DNA of 11,603 nt. It comes from an uncultured Lachnospiraceae bacterium. GTDB lineage: Bacteria > Bacillota > Clostridia > Lachnospirales > Lachnospiraceae. The notes under the pieces were generated by a model. The model saw only the letters and a program-made list of their open reading frames with translations, ran no database searches and had not been told where the DNA came from. This document shows positions 1 to 5,422 of this stretch, in pieces. The stretch covers positions 1 through 11,603 of the forward strand of contig CAJUJK010000050.1 of the NCBI GenBank assembly GCA_910586705.1, written 5' to 3'. Both the position numbers and the translations under genes were made by a program. Position 1 is the first letter of the stretch. The number at the start of each line of letters is the position of its first letter.

Positions 1-121
1 TTTAGAGTGTCTCACAAATATGCTGCTTAGCCAAGGCGAGGGATTTGACCCTTACAATTAAACTTTCTTCTTTCTCTCATGTACCCATACAGGTATCAAA
101 AAGGTATCACGCCCCATCTCA

Positions 122-161
122 AAAGCCGGAAAGTCCGCTATTTATGCGGCTTCCCGGCTTT
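122..161. terminator. Strong hairpin, probable bidirectional terminator
   Basis: The arms AAAGCCGGAAAGTCCGC (122-138) and GCGGCTTCCCGGCTTT (146-161) pair almost completely around a 7-base A/T loop, with one bulge and one mismatch. On the minus strand the stem is followed by TTTTGAG and on the plus strand by TCTGTTTACT, so both tails are only moderately U-rich. It is the first strong hairpin downstream of the DUF262-HEPN operon, about 180 bases past the HEPN stop codon, and could end that transcript. It could equally terminate transcripts entering from the left of the window. Confidence 0.5.
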
Positions 162-265
162 CTGTTTACTATTCGAACTCGTCTCGCATGAGAGTCTTTC
201 CCCGCATATTCCAGACTTGTTCCGACCTTTTTATCTCTTAAATCTACGAAAATACGCCGTTTCCC

Positions 266-278
266 TATCATTTCAACT
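266..278. repeat. Left copy of a 13-base direct repeat flanking the DUF262-HEPN unit
   Basis: TATCATTTCAACT occurs here and again at 2124-2136 in the same orientation, one copy on each side of the two-gene unit. After the 13 exact bases the similarity continues as TTTTA with one inserted base. The two copies are 1858 bases apart. This could be a pair of recombination or insertion junctions or a shared protein-binding site; chance cannot be excluded in A+T-rich DNA. Confidence 0.4.
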
Positions 279-283
279 GCTTT

Positions 284-321
284 TAGAACCAGAGTAGAAC
301 CACCGGAAAGCAATAGAACCA
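284..321. repeat. Three direct copies of TAGAACCA
   Basis: TAGAACCA starts at 284, 295 and 314, so the centres are 11 and 19 bases apart, close to one and two helical turns. The bases between the copies are unrelated, which suggests protein-binding sites rather than slippage. They lie between the HEPN gene end and the hairpin, beside one copy of the flanking 13-base repeat. Recombinase arm sites are the likeliest reading, but no experiment or family knowledge ties this motif to the integrase in this window. Confidence 0.4.
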
Positions 322-344
322 AAGGTATTAAATAACCACTAATC

Positions 345-974
345 TTATCTTAAATACATTCTCACAGTCAAATATTCTTCAAACTTCAAAATCATAATAT
401 CAAAGATTTCTTGCAACATGCTAATTTTCCTTGAAATGTTGCCATACTCTACAGTTATTCCATTTTCACCATGTGCTATTCTATTTCTTTGATTAACCAA
501 TTGATTAATCTCACTTTGATATTTTGTTAAACAGTTCTCCATCCCAAATTTTTCCAAAATTATAGTCAACTGTTTATAATTCAAATTAGATTTAGCAGTA
601 AGTAATGTCGGATCAATATATAACGCCTTATCATAGTCCCTTGTAAATTTTTCCACAAACTGGCATGTTTGTTCAAAAGATTGTTTACCAGCAAGAGGTT
701 TTAAAACATCTTGCAACGAGAAGGAATACAATTCATTACGAACCTGCTTTTTATCCAAATGCAAACCATTTAAATATGAGATAAGTTGCTTAAAACTTTC
801 AACAACAAACCCTTCCCAATGGGCATATATATACGGAATACACATTCGATAATATTGATCCTTGACTTTTGGTGCATAATTATTTAATGCCAAAGTTCCA
901 ACCTTTTTCAAGTTCTCCAATTCTCTTACGCGCCATTCTCTACTAGCCATTATTTCATTAGTAAGTGGATGCAT
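345..974 (-). CDS. HEPN-domain protein, MAE_28990/MAE_18760-like putative RNase
   Basis: A 209-residue, mostly helical protein. It carries the HEPN signature RNRIAHG at residues 163-169: the conserved Arg, the polar Asn and the His of the R-x4-6-H motif that forms the metal-independent RNase site when two HEPN domains dimerise. The segment AHWEGFV at 51-57 is what I associate with the MAE_28990/MAE_18760 branch of HEPN proteins. No signal peptide or membrane segment is visible, so it should be cytoplasmic. Its ATG lies 2 bases past the DUF262 stop codon, and its GGAG ribosome binding site sits inside the last codons of that gene, which points to translational coupling. HEPN proteins of this type serve in toxin-antitoxin and anti-phage systems. 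RNase activity is inferred from the intact motif; the target RNA is unknown. The gene is strongly A+T-rich compared with the integrase genes. Confidence 0.8.
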   Translation of the reverse strand: MHPLTNEIMASREWRVRELENLKKVGTLALNNYAPKVKDQYYRMCIPYIYAHWEGFVVESFKQLISYLNGLHLDKKQVRNELYSFSLQDVLKPLAGKQSFEQTCQFVEKFTRDYDKALYIDPTLLTAKSNLNYKQLTIILEKFGMENCLTKYQSEINQLVNQRNRIAHGENGITVEYGNISRKISMLQEIFDIMILKFEEYLTVRMYLR

Positions 975-976
975 TT

Positions 977-2056
977 TTATAACTCCGATATTTCTAATAA
1001 AACTTGCTTTGCAATTTTCACCTTGTTAGTGATACTTGTAGGATTACTGCTTGCTGAGCCAACATATTTTGTAAATTCTTCTTTTTCCTTCAATTCAGCA
1101 ATTCTTTTCCCCAATTCAGCAATATTTACCTCCGACAAATTTACGCTTTTCTCTGATAAGCTTAACATTATAGCATCATACATACTTGTAGTAAAATATC
1201 TTTTGCCAAGTTTAAAAATATTTTGCTCTTTTAATCCCTTAAGAACATTCATAATATCTTCAAATAATCGCCTATCAGCACTAATCCTACTTTCATCAAA
1301 ATCCTTACACTGGCTTTCTAAATAATCGTCCATATAGTCTTGTATATTAGCCTGAGTATATCTAGTTCCTTGATTTTTCAAGGTCAAATATCTCAACACT
1401 AGCTCATCATAATACATCATCTCTTCGTTTAATAAACTAATATTTACTATGTCTCTAAATATCTCGTTATTTGATAATTCTGACACAAAATCGCTATATC
1501 TACTATCTAAACCTCTAAAAATGCAGTTTCGTATCTCTTGCCTTGACAATCCTTCTCCACCAGTGTTCAGCCTCTTAAAAAGCTCATATCGCATTTTGAA
1601 TTCGCTTTCCTTAAGAATTATTTCCACTCTACATGGTGTTCTTTTTATTTGAAGTTTATATTCTAATGGTAAAGTATCTATAGTGATGCCTCTCAGTCCT
1701 TTAATTAAACTGCCTTCAACTAATTCAAGCCCATTTTTCGGATACGAATCTCCATTTTCGTCTTTAAGTTCATTAAAAAAAGCTAAAACCGTAGACACTC
1801 GTTGCAATCCATCAATCAATTCCCATTTACCATCTGTATTAGTTGCCACAAATATTGAAGGAAAAGGAATGCCCAATAGTATTGATTCGATAAAATCAGA
1901 CTGTCTCTGTTCATCCCATCTAAACGCTCTTTGATATTCTGGAGAAATTATTATTTCCTTATCTTTATACATATTGATTATTTCTCCAAAAGACATATCC
2001 ATTCTTTCAGATTTTATCTCTTGACGATACTTTTGAATTTCATCATTAATAGCCAT
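977..2056 (-). CDS. DUF262 (GmrS/ParB-fold) domain protein
   Basis: A 359-residue protein with a full N-terminal DUF262 domain. Visible landmarks are PEYQRAFRW at residues 39-47, IESILLGIPFPSIFV at 56-70, DGLQR at 82-86 (the family's D-G-x-Q-R box), and RLNTGGEGLSRQEIRN at 162-177. DUF262 is the N-terminal domain of the type IV restriction protein GmrSD and of BrxU-like effectors, with a ParB/sulfiredoxin-like fold that uses NTP binding or hydrolysis. The C-terminal half is helical, and I see no His-Asn-His DUF1524 nuclease motif, so the nuclease half of GmrSD is missing and the downstream HEPN protein may replace it. The ribosome binding site AGGGAGGAA is 7 bases before the ATG. A TATTAT/TATAAG box lies about 45 bases upstream, without a convincing -35. 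Family assignment is firm; the defence role is inference from the pair. Confidence 0.85.
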   Translation of the reverse strand: MAINDEIQKYRQEIKSERMDMSFGEIINMYKDKEIIISPEYQRAFRWDEQRQSDFIESILLGIPFPSIFVATNTDGKWELIDGLQRVSTVLAFFNELKDENGDSYPKNGLELVEGSLIKGLRGITIDTLPLEYKLQIKRTPCRVEIILKESEFKMRYELFKRLNTGGEGLSRQEIRNCIFRGLDSRYSDFVSELSNNEIFRDIVNISLLNEEMMYYDELVLRYLTLKNQGTRYTQANIQDYMDDYLESQCKDFDESRISADRRLFEDIMNVLKGLKEQNIFKLGKRYFTTSMYDAIMLSLSEKSVNLSEVNIAELGKRIAELKEKEEFTKYVGSASSNPTSITNKVKIAKQVLLEISEL

Positions 2057-2123
2057 GTAAGTTTTCCTCCCTATGCTATATTCCTACCTTTTGCCCTTAT
2101 AATATCCCCCAATACATGATTCA

Positions 2124-2154
2124 TATCATTTCAACTATTTTAAGTTGGGATGAT
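2124..2154. repeat. Right copy of the 13-base repeat and a stem-loop upstream of the DUF262 gene
   Basis: TATCATTTCAACT at 2124-2136 repeats the copy at 266-278. It also forms one arm of an inverted repeat: ATCATTTCAACT (2125-2136), a 6-base loop, and AGTTGGGATGAT (2143-2154). In RNA made from the plus strand the arms pair over 12 bases with two G-U wobbles. In the minus-strand transcript the same two positions mismatch. It sits just upstream of the expected DUF262 promoter, so it may be an operator, a recombination site or the remains of an insertion junction. There is no U-run, so it is not a canonical terminator. Confidence 0.4.
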
Positions 2155-2169
2155 CAGGACGCGAGAAGT

Positions 2170-2373
2170 CTATGCTAATTGAAATCCAATCAGTATTTTA
2201 ACTTCTTCAATTGACAAATCCGCATCTTCCGCAATCTCCTCGACAGTCTGTTTCCCTCTTGCAATCAAGCGACGGGCAAACGCCCTTTTCTCCTCCATAA
2301 CCCTTCTTTCCACTAAATCATCGAATACCTGACACATAATACTTTGGTCTCCCTACTTTTCCTTGAAATTCCT
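2170..2373 (-). pseudogene. Degraded second copy of the Rpn nuclease C-terminus
   Basis: Translated on the minus strand, this stretch reproduces the last part of the 2600-3466 nuclease. It shares F-K-E near its start, then IMCQVFDDL, AFARRLIARGKQTVEEIAED, and an ending FQLA where the intact gene has LQLA. An in-frame TAG (2353-2355) replaces a Glu codon shortly after the shared FKE, about 8 residues of the Lys/Glu/Ala-rich linker are deleted, and there is no start codon or catalytic domain. The two copies remain closely similar at the DNA level, for example around GCGACGGGCAAACGCC. The order is intact nuclease, small partner, then this fragment, so it looks like the decayed remnant of a tandem duplication or of an earlier insertion. 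It is probably not expressed as protein. Confidence 0.85.
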
Positions 2374-2390
2374 ATCCAAATCTGATAATT

Positions 2391-2603
2391 TTACGCATGC
2401 TGTTTCCCATACTGCGCCAAATAAAGTTTTGCTTTTTCCAAGGACACCCCAATCTTTTCCTGCATCTGTTTCAAAATCACTTCATCATCAAGTCCATTCT
2501 CCTGCCCCAGTTCAACAACCATCTTTGCAGCTCCCATACACATCAATCTTTCGGATTCCGTTTCAATAACACTTCCACCCATTATATTCACCAGTTTTTT
2601 CAT
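2391..2603 (-). CDS. Small protein coupled to the Rpn nuclease
   Basis: A 70-residue acidic, helical protein without a recognised named domain. Its ATG overlaps the TGA stop of the upstream nuclease in an ATGA, so it is probably translated by ribosomes finishing that gene; no well-placed separate ribosome binding site is visible. The C-terminal half, with DDEVILKQMQEKIGVSLEKA at about 39-58 followed by a LYLAQYGK ending, resembles the helical tail found at the C-terminus of many Rpn-family and related Lachnospiraceae proteins. It may therefore be a split-off accessory or oligomerisation domain. It contains Met/Cys-rich MCMGAAKM at 21-28. Possible roles are a nuclease subunit, an inhibitor (antitoxin-like) or a non-functional remnant. 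The function is not established, and the family resemblance is from memory. Confidence 0.65.
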   Translation of the reverse strand: MKKLVNIMGGSVIETESERLMCMGAAKMVVELGQENGLDDEVILKQMQEKIGVSLEKAKLYLAQYGKQHA

Positions 2604-3466
2604 GCCAACTGCAAACCAGCCAACTCCCTCACCACTTCAATCGGCAGGTCAGCATCCTCCGCGATCTCTTCAACTGTTTGTTTCCCCCTTGCAATCAATC
2701 GACGGGCAAACGCCTTCTTTTCTTCTATTCGTGCTTCCTCTGCTCTCTTCTCTGCTCTTTTTTCCGCTAAATCATCAAATACCTGGCACATAATGTCCTG
2801 ACCTCCTTCCGTCTCCTTGAAATACCTTACCTGTTTTGCCAATGCCGGATAGAACATGTCTACCGAACTCAAACATCTAAAGTCATGCATCAGCTTTCCA
2901 ATCGGATCGCTGTCATCTTTATAACTGCCATTAACATATATGATATGGGAACCATCACCAAAATATGCGCCTGTTTCCTTAATCACCCTGTCAATATGGT
3001 ACAGTGAGCACCCGGCTCCCATAACATCGCCTGCCGTTATGAAAATCACATAAGAATCATGGATTTCATTAAATTCCTGTCCAGCCTTCAACATTTTTGT
3101 ATCTATCATGCTGCTATGAAATCTCGCCCTGTGGACATCTGCTCCCGCCGAAGCACGCTGTACTTCAATGTCATAGACCTTATCTTTCCCGTCTTTTGCG
3201 TAAATATCTATCGTAATAGATCGTCCACCCGGCATTGGATTCTTATACTCTCTCTGTGCTACCACTTCCAACACCTTTAAATCACTGCGCTGGAGGATAA
3301 CATTCAACAATAACTCTGTAGCCTCGATATTTCTATCGAATACCAGCGTCATTAGATTATCGTCTAAAAGATTTAATTTTCCTATTGCTTCTAATGTTTC
3401 CCGCCTCTCTAATTGCTTCTGATTATCCGCTCCCATCATATCACCTGCCTTTTCATTAAGTATCAT
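2600..3466 (-). CDS. Rpn-family PD-(D/E)XK nuclease (PDDEXK_2 transposase-like)
   Basis: A 288-residue protein of the recombination-promoting nuclease/putative transposase family. N-terminal LDDNLMTLVFDRN (33-45) is the usual opening of PDDEXK_2 proteins. The catalytic core is SITIDIYAKDGKDKVYDIEVQ (83-103) with Asp87 and the E-x-Q pair Glu101/Gln103. FHSSMIDTKMLKAGQEF follows, as is usual in this family. The end, ARRLIARGKQTVEEIAEDAD, resembles an HTH and follows a Lys/Glu/Ala-rich linker. Known relatives (E. coli RpnA) are DNA endonucleases that raise RecA-independent recombination. I chose the ATG at 3466: GGGAGG lies about 10 bases upstream, while the longer in-frame TTG start at 3490 would place that site inside the gene. 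A promoter lies at 3602-3629. A 2-codon ORF overlaps the start, and a decayed copy lies downstream. Confidence 0.85.
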   Translation of the reverse strand: MILNEKAGDMMGADNQKQLERRETLEAIGKLNLLDDNLMTLVFDRNIEATELLLNVILQRSDLKVLEVVAQREYKNPMPGGRSITIDIYAKDGKDKVYDIEVQRASAGADVHRARFHSSMIDTKMLKAGQEFNEIHDSYVIFITAGDVMGAGCSLYHIDRVIKETGAYFGDGSHIIYVNGSYKDDSDPIGKLMHDFRCLSSVDMFYPALAKQVRYFKETEGGQDIMCQVFDDLAEKRAEKRAEEARIEEKKAFARRLIARGKQTVEEIAEDADLPIEVVRELAGLQLA

Positions 3467-3471
3467 ATCAT
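3463..3471 (-). promoter_or_regulatory. Two-codon minicistron ATG-ATA-TGA overlapping the Rpn start
   Basis: After AAGGGAGG come 5 bases, then ATG ATA TGA (3471-3463), and the last four bases ATGA contain the nuclease start codon in another frame. The minicistron has the better spacing to the ribosome binding site (5 versus 10 bases), so ribosomes may initiate there, stop at once and re-initiate on the nuclease. AUG-AUA minigenes are known from phage lambda bar RNAs, where they cause peptidyl-tRNA drop-off. A comparable brake here is inference. Confidence 0.4.
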
Positions 3472-3499
3472 GGATTCCTCCCTTTTTCAATTACGCTTA

Positions 3500-3519
3500 C
3501 CATCTACATTCCATCTACA
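3500..3519. repeat. Tandem pair of CCATCTACA
   Basis: CCATCTACA occurs at 3500-3508 and 3511-3519 (11-base period) in the leader of the Rpn gene, and a third copy lies at 4099-4107 inside the integrase 3' end. The one-turn spacing hints at a binding site, but the copies are short and may be chance. Confidence 0.25.
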
Positions 3520-3601
3520 GAAAGGCTAAAATATCTTACCTTTTTCTTTCTGTACTATGTAATTCTGGATCACAGAAATCCACTGAATCCATAAAAATGG
3601 T

Positions 3602-3629
3602 ATTTTATAGCTTTACACTTTCCGATCAA
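3602..3629 (-). promoter_or_regulatory. Probable promoter of the Rpn nuclease gene
   Basis: On the minus strand TTGATC (3629-3624) is separated by 16 bases from TAAAAT (3607-3602), a fair match to a housekeeping sigma promoter. It lies just after the stop codon of the mobilisation-like gene and about 136 bases before the Rpn start, giving a longish leader. No terminator separates it from the integrase operon, so read-through is also possible. Confidence 0.4.
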
Positions 3630-3634
3630 AAACT

Positions 3635-4072
3635 TTACTTATCCCGCTTTTCATCCATTTCCAGCACATGACGGTACTGCTCTAATTCCAATTCCGCTTT
3701 CCAGTTTCTCCGCTCTGCCGGACTCTCCTTCCCAAACAGATAAGCTGCTCCGTCAACGATATCAATCACCGTCAGCACAAGTGCAAGATAGTCATTTTTT
3801 AATTCCCGATACCCTTCATCTGACAGAGAAAAATCGCCGGACTGAATCTGTCCGGCGATCTCCTTCATGGTCATCTGCATTTCCTGTAAAGCATCCACAA
3901 TCCGCTGTATATTTTCCTTCTTCCCTACTACAGTAATATGAGAATACACACAACTTCTCGTAATAAAATCTTTCTTATAGATGCCGCTTAATGCGGCTCT
4001 CTGCTCTATAACCGCCCTCGCCCACGCGCTGGGGCGAAAGGCTATCGTCGGTTCCTTATGTTTTCCCGGCAT
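3635..4072 (-). CDS. Ribbon-helix-helix/mobilisation-like accessory protein
   Basis: A 145-residue protein starting MPGKHKEPTIAFRPS. The N-terminal 50 residues (a beta strand TIAFRPS followed by two helices, with YKKDFITRSC) fit a ribbon-helix-helix-like DNA-binding fold, as in relaxosome and mobilisation accessory proteins. The rest is helical and acidic, with VDALQEMQMTMKEIAGQI at about 58-75. The ATG at 4072 is chosen because GGAGGGAGGAG sits 6 bases before it; a longer in-frame start at 4102 lacks this. The gene overlaps the integrase 3' end by 17 bases, so the two are probably translationally coupled. I recall proteins of this type downstream of integrases in clostridial islands, but cannot assign a partner. 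It may be a recombination directionality or transfer accessory, or a transcription regulator. There is no MobC hallmark that I can point to. Confidence 0.6.
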   Translation of the reverse strand: MPGKHKEPTIAFRPSAWARAVIEQRAALSGIYKKDFITRSCVYSHITVVGKKENIQRIVDALQEMQMTMKEIAGQIQSGDFSLSDEGYRELKNDYLALVLTVIDIVDGAAYLFGKESPAERRNWKAELELEQYRHVLEMDEKRDK

Positions 4073-5153
4073 TGTTTTCTCCTCCCTCCTCATCCGATCC
4101 ATCTACAAGGCAGTTTAACTGATCTGCAAGATTCCGTGACTGATCCGGGTACAGATGGGAATATGTATCAAGTGTTGTCTGGATTTTCTCGTGCCCAAGT
4201 CGTTCTGACACAAGTTTTGGCTGTACTCCCAGCTTTGAAATCAGCAGGGAAGCATGACTGTGTCTGAGATCATGCAGCCTTATCTTCTTTACACCAGATA
4301 GTTCTGCCCCTCGTTTCATTTCTTTCTCCAAATATGATTTCGTTATCATAAACAACCTGTTTCCTGCCATCATGCCATAAAGCCTGCTTACATATTCCTC
4401 CAATTCCGCCACAAGAAAATCCGGCAGCGAAATAATTCTTTTCCCCTTTGCAGTCTTGGGTTCTGTGATCACGTCCCTGCCATTAATCCGCTGGTAAGAC
4501 TTCGTAATGGATAACGTCTTTTTCTCCGCATCAAAATCAGCAAGGGAAAGCGCCAGCAGTTCTCCCAAGCGGACTCCCGTCCAATAAAGGGTCATAAAAG
4601 CACAGTAAGAAACAGGCTTGTCTTTAAGGGCATCAATAAAAGTTTCAAATTCTTCCTGTGTCCAGAACTGCATTTCTTCCGCTCTCCCTTTACCCATAGA
4701 ACCCGCCTTTTGGCAAGGATTACTCGGTAAGTCATAATATCTTACAGCATAATTAAACAGGGCGCTAAGCTGGTTATTGATCGTCTTTAAATAGGTAGGC
4801 GAATACCCCTCTTTCATAAGACTGTTCTGCCAGCGGCGTATATCTGCCGCGGTAATTTGCACAATTTTTTTATCGCCAAAATATGGCAATACCTTAAGTT
4901 CCATAATATAATCCTTGGTACGGACAGTATTTTCCCGCAGACGCTCCTTCATATCCTCCCTGTACAACTGCCAGAAAGACGAAAAATCCATATCCAGATT
5001 ATGGGACTGCTGGTTTATATATTTATTTGCCCACTCGACAGCTTCCTTTTTGGTTCTGAAATTGCGTTTATGTTTTTTGGTATTTTTTCCTCTGTAATCT
5101 TTGTAATAGAACTGGACATCCCACAGACCCTTATCATTTTTTGAAACGGTCAA
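4056..5153 (-). CDS. int: Tyrosine recombinase (Tn916-type integrase)
   Basis: A 365-residue site-specific recombinase that inserts and excises the element. An N-terminal AP2-like DNA-binding domain (about 1-50, WDVQFYYKDYRGK and FRTKKEAVEWAN) is followed by a SAM-like core-binding domain (about 55-145). The catalytic domain shows Arg195 in TGVRLGELLAL, a Lys near 233-238, His294-x-x-Arg297 in HDLRHSH, His321 in LGHEK, and the nucleophile Tyr331 in DTYSHL. All expected catalytic residues are present, so it should be active. The start is a TTG at 5153 preceded by AAGGAAGTGAT, an excellent extended ribosome binding site; the next Met is at residue 55, inside the folded protein. It lies 63 bases after the excisionase gene, with a hairpin in the gap that could tune its expression. 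The att sites it uses are not evident in the window. Confidence 0.95.
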   Translation of the reverse strand: MTVSKNDKGLWDVQFYYKDYRGKNTKKHKRNFRTKKEAVEWANKYINQQSHNLDMDFSSFWQLYREDMKERLRENTVRTKDYIMELKVLPYFGDKKIVQITAADIRRWQNSLMKEGYSPTYLKTINNQLSALFNYAVRYYDLPSNPCQKAGSMGKGRAEEMQFWTQEEFETFIDALKDKPVSYCAFMTLYWTGVRLGELLALSLADFDAEKKTLSITKSYQRINGRDVITEPKTAKGKRIISLPDFLVAELEEYVSRLYGMMAGNRLFMITKSYLEKEMKRGAELSGVKKIRLHDLRHSHASLLISKLGVQPKLVSERLGHEKIQTTLDTYSHLYPDQSRNLADQLNCLVDGSDEEGGENNAGKT

Positions 5154-5176
5154 ATTATCACTTCCTTCCTAAAACA

Positions 5177-5210
5177 GAATCCCCAAGAGACATCTATCCC
5201 CCGGGGATTC
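5177..5210 (-). promoter_or_regulatory. Inverted repeat between excisionase and integrase genes
   Basis: GAATCCCC (5177-5184) and GGGGATTC (5203-5210) form an 8-base stem with an 18-base loop just upstream of the integrase ribosome binding site. On the minus strand it is followed by TGTTTTAGG, a weak U-tract. A partial terminator or attenuator that lowers integrase relative to excisionase is plausible; a protein-binding site is the alternative. Confidence 0.35.
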
Positions 5211-5216
5211 CTTGAA

Positions 5217-5408
5217 TTATACGGTCATCCCGTAAAGTCTCTCTGCCAGAAACTTCTTAGGGACTTTGCCAGCCGTAATAATATAACCTTTTGCTGCCAA
5301 CTCCTCATTGAGTTCCTTGACCACCCGATATGCCTTTGCACGCGACACGCCCAGAATCTCCATAACCTCCTGCGCGGTATAATACAAGCAAGTTTGTTTT
5401 TGAGCCAT
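5217..5408 (-). CDS. xis: Excisionase-like small HTH protein
   Basis: A 63-residue DNA-binding protein. YTAQEVMEILGVSRAKAYRV (10-29) is a winged-HTH helix-turn-helix of the excisionase/MerR-like kind, and VKELNEELAAKGYIITAGKV (30-49) continues as the small wing, ending in KKFLAERLYG. This layout matches the short excisionases of Tn916-like and ICE elements, which bend DNA at the att sites and bias the integrase towards excision. AAAGGAGG precedes the ATG by 7 bases. It lies 14 bases downstream of the ATPase gene and directly upstream of the integrase, the usual xis-int order. It could also serve as a regulator of the operon; the excision role is inferred from family and position. Confidence 0.8.
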   Translation of the reverse strand: MAQKQTCLYYTAQEVMEILGVSRAKAYRVVKELNEELAAKGYIITAGKVPKKFLAERLYGMTV

Positions 5409-5422
5409 AATATGTCCTCCTT

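Larger units (their letters stand above)
1..344. other. Gene-free region rich in short repeats, possible element end
   Basis: No reading frame here has a convincing ribosome binding site or recognisable product. The open frames crossing it are artefacts of the hairpin and repeats. What it does hold is ordered: GGTATCA twice at 92-98 and 103-109 (11-base period), a long hairpin at 122-161, a TATCATTTCAACT copy at 266-278 that recurs at 2124-2136, and TAGAACCA three times (starting at 284, 295 and 314). Clusters of short direct repeats beside a hairpin are typical of recombinase arm-type sites or of a boundary of an integrated element, but this assignment is inference. Read on the minus strand, positions 24-54 contain a stretch like a tRNA T-arm plus acceptor (GGGTCAAATCCCTC then CCTTGGC). 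Its T-loop is one base short and I see no tRNA body. Confidence 0.4.

Noticed and set aside
24..54. tRNA-like 3' half on the minus strand (GGGTCAAATCCCTC, CCTTGGC)
   Set aside because: The T-loop is one base short and no D-arm, anticodon arm or matching 5' acceptor lies upstream. At most it is a tRNA-derived att remnant outside my ability to confirm.
119..322. 67-residue minus-strand open frame in the left end region
   Set aside because: It runs through the hairpin and the TAGAACCA repeats, which explains its Arg/Gly/Ser-rich end, and it has no convincing ribosome binding site or family match.
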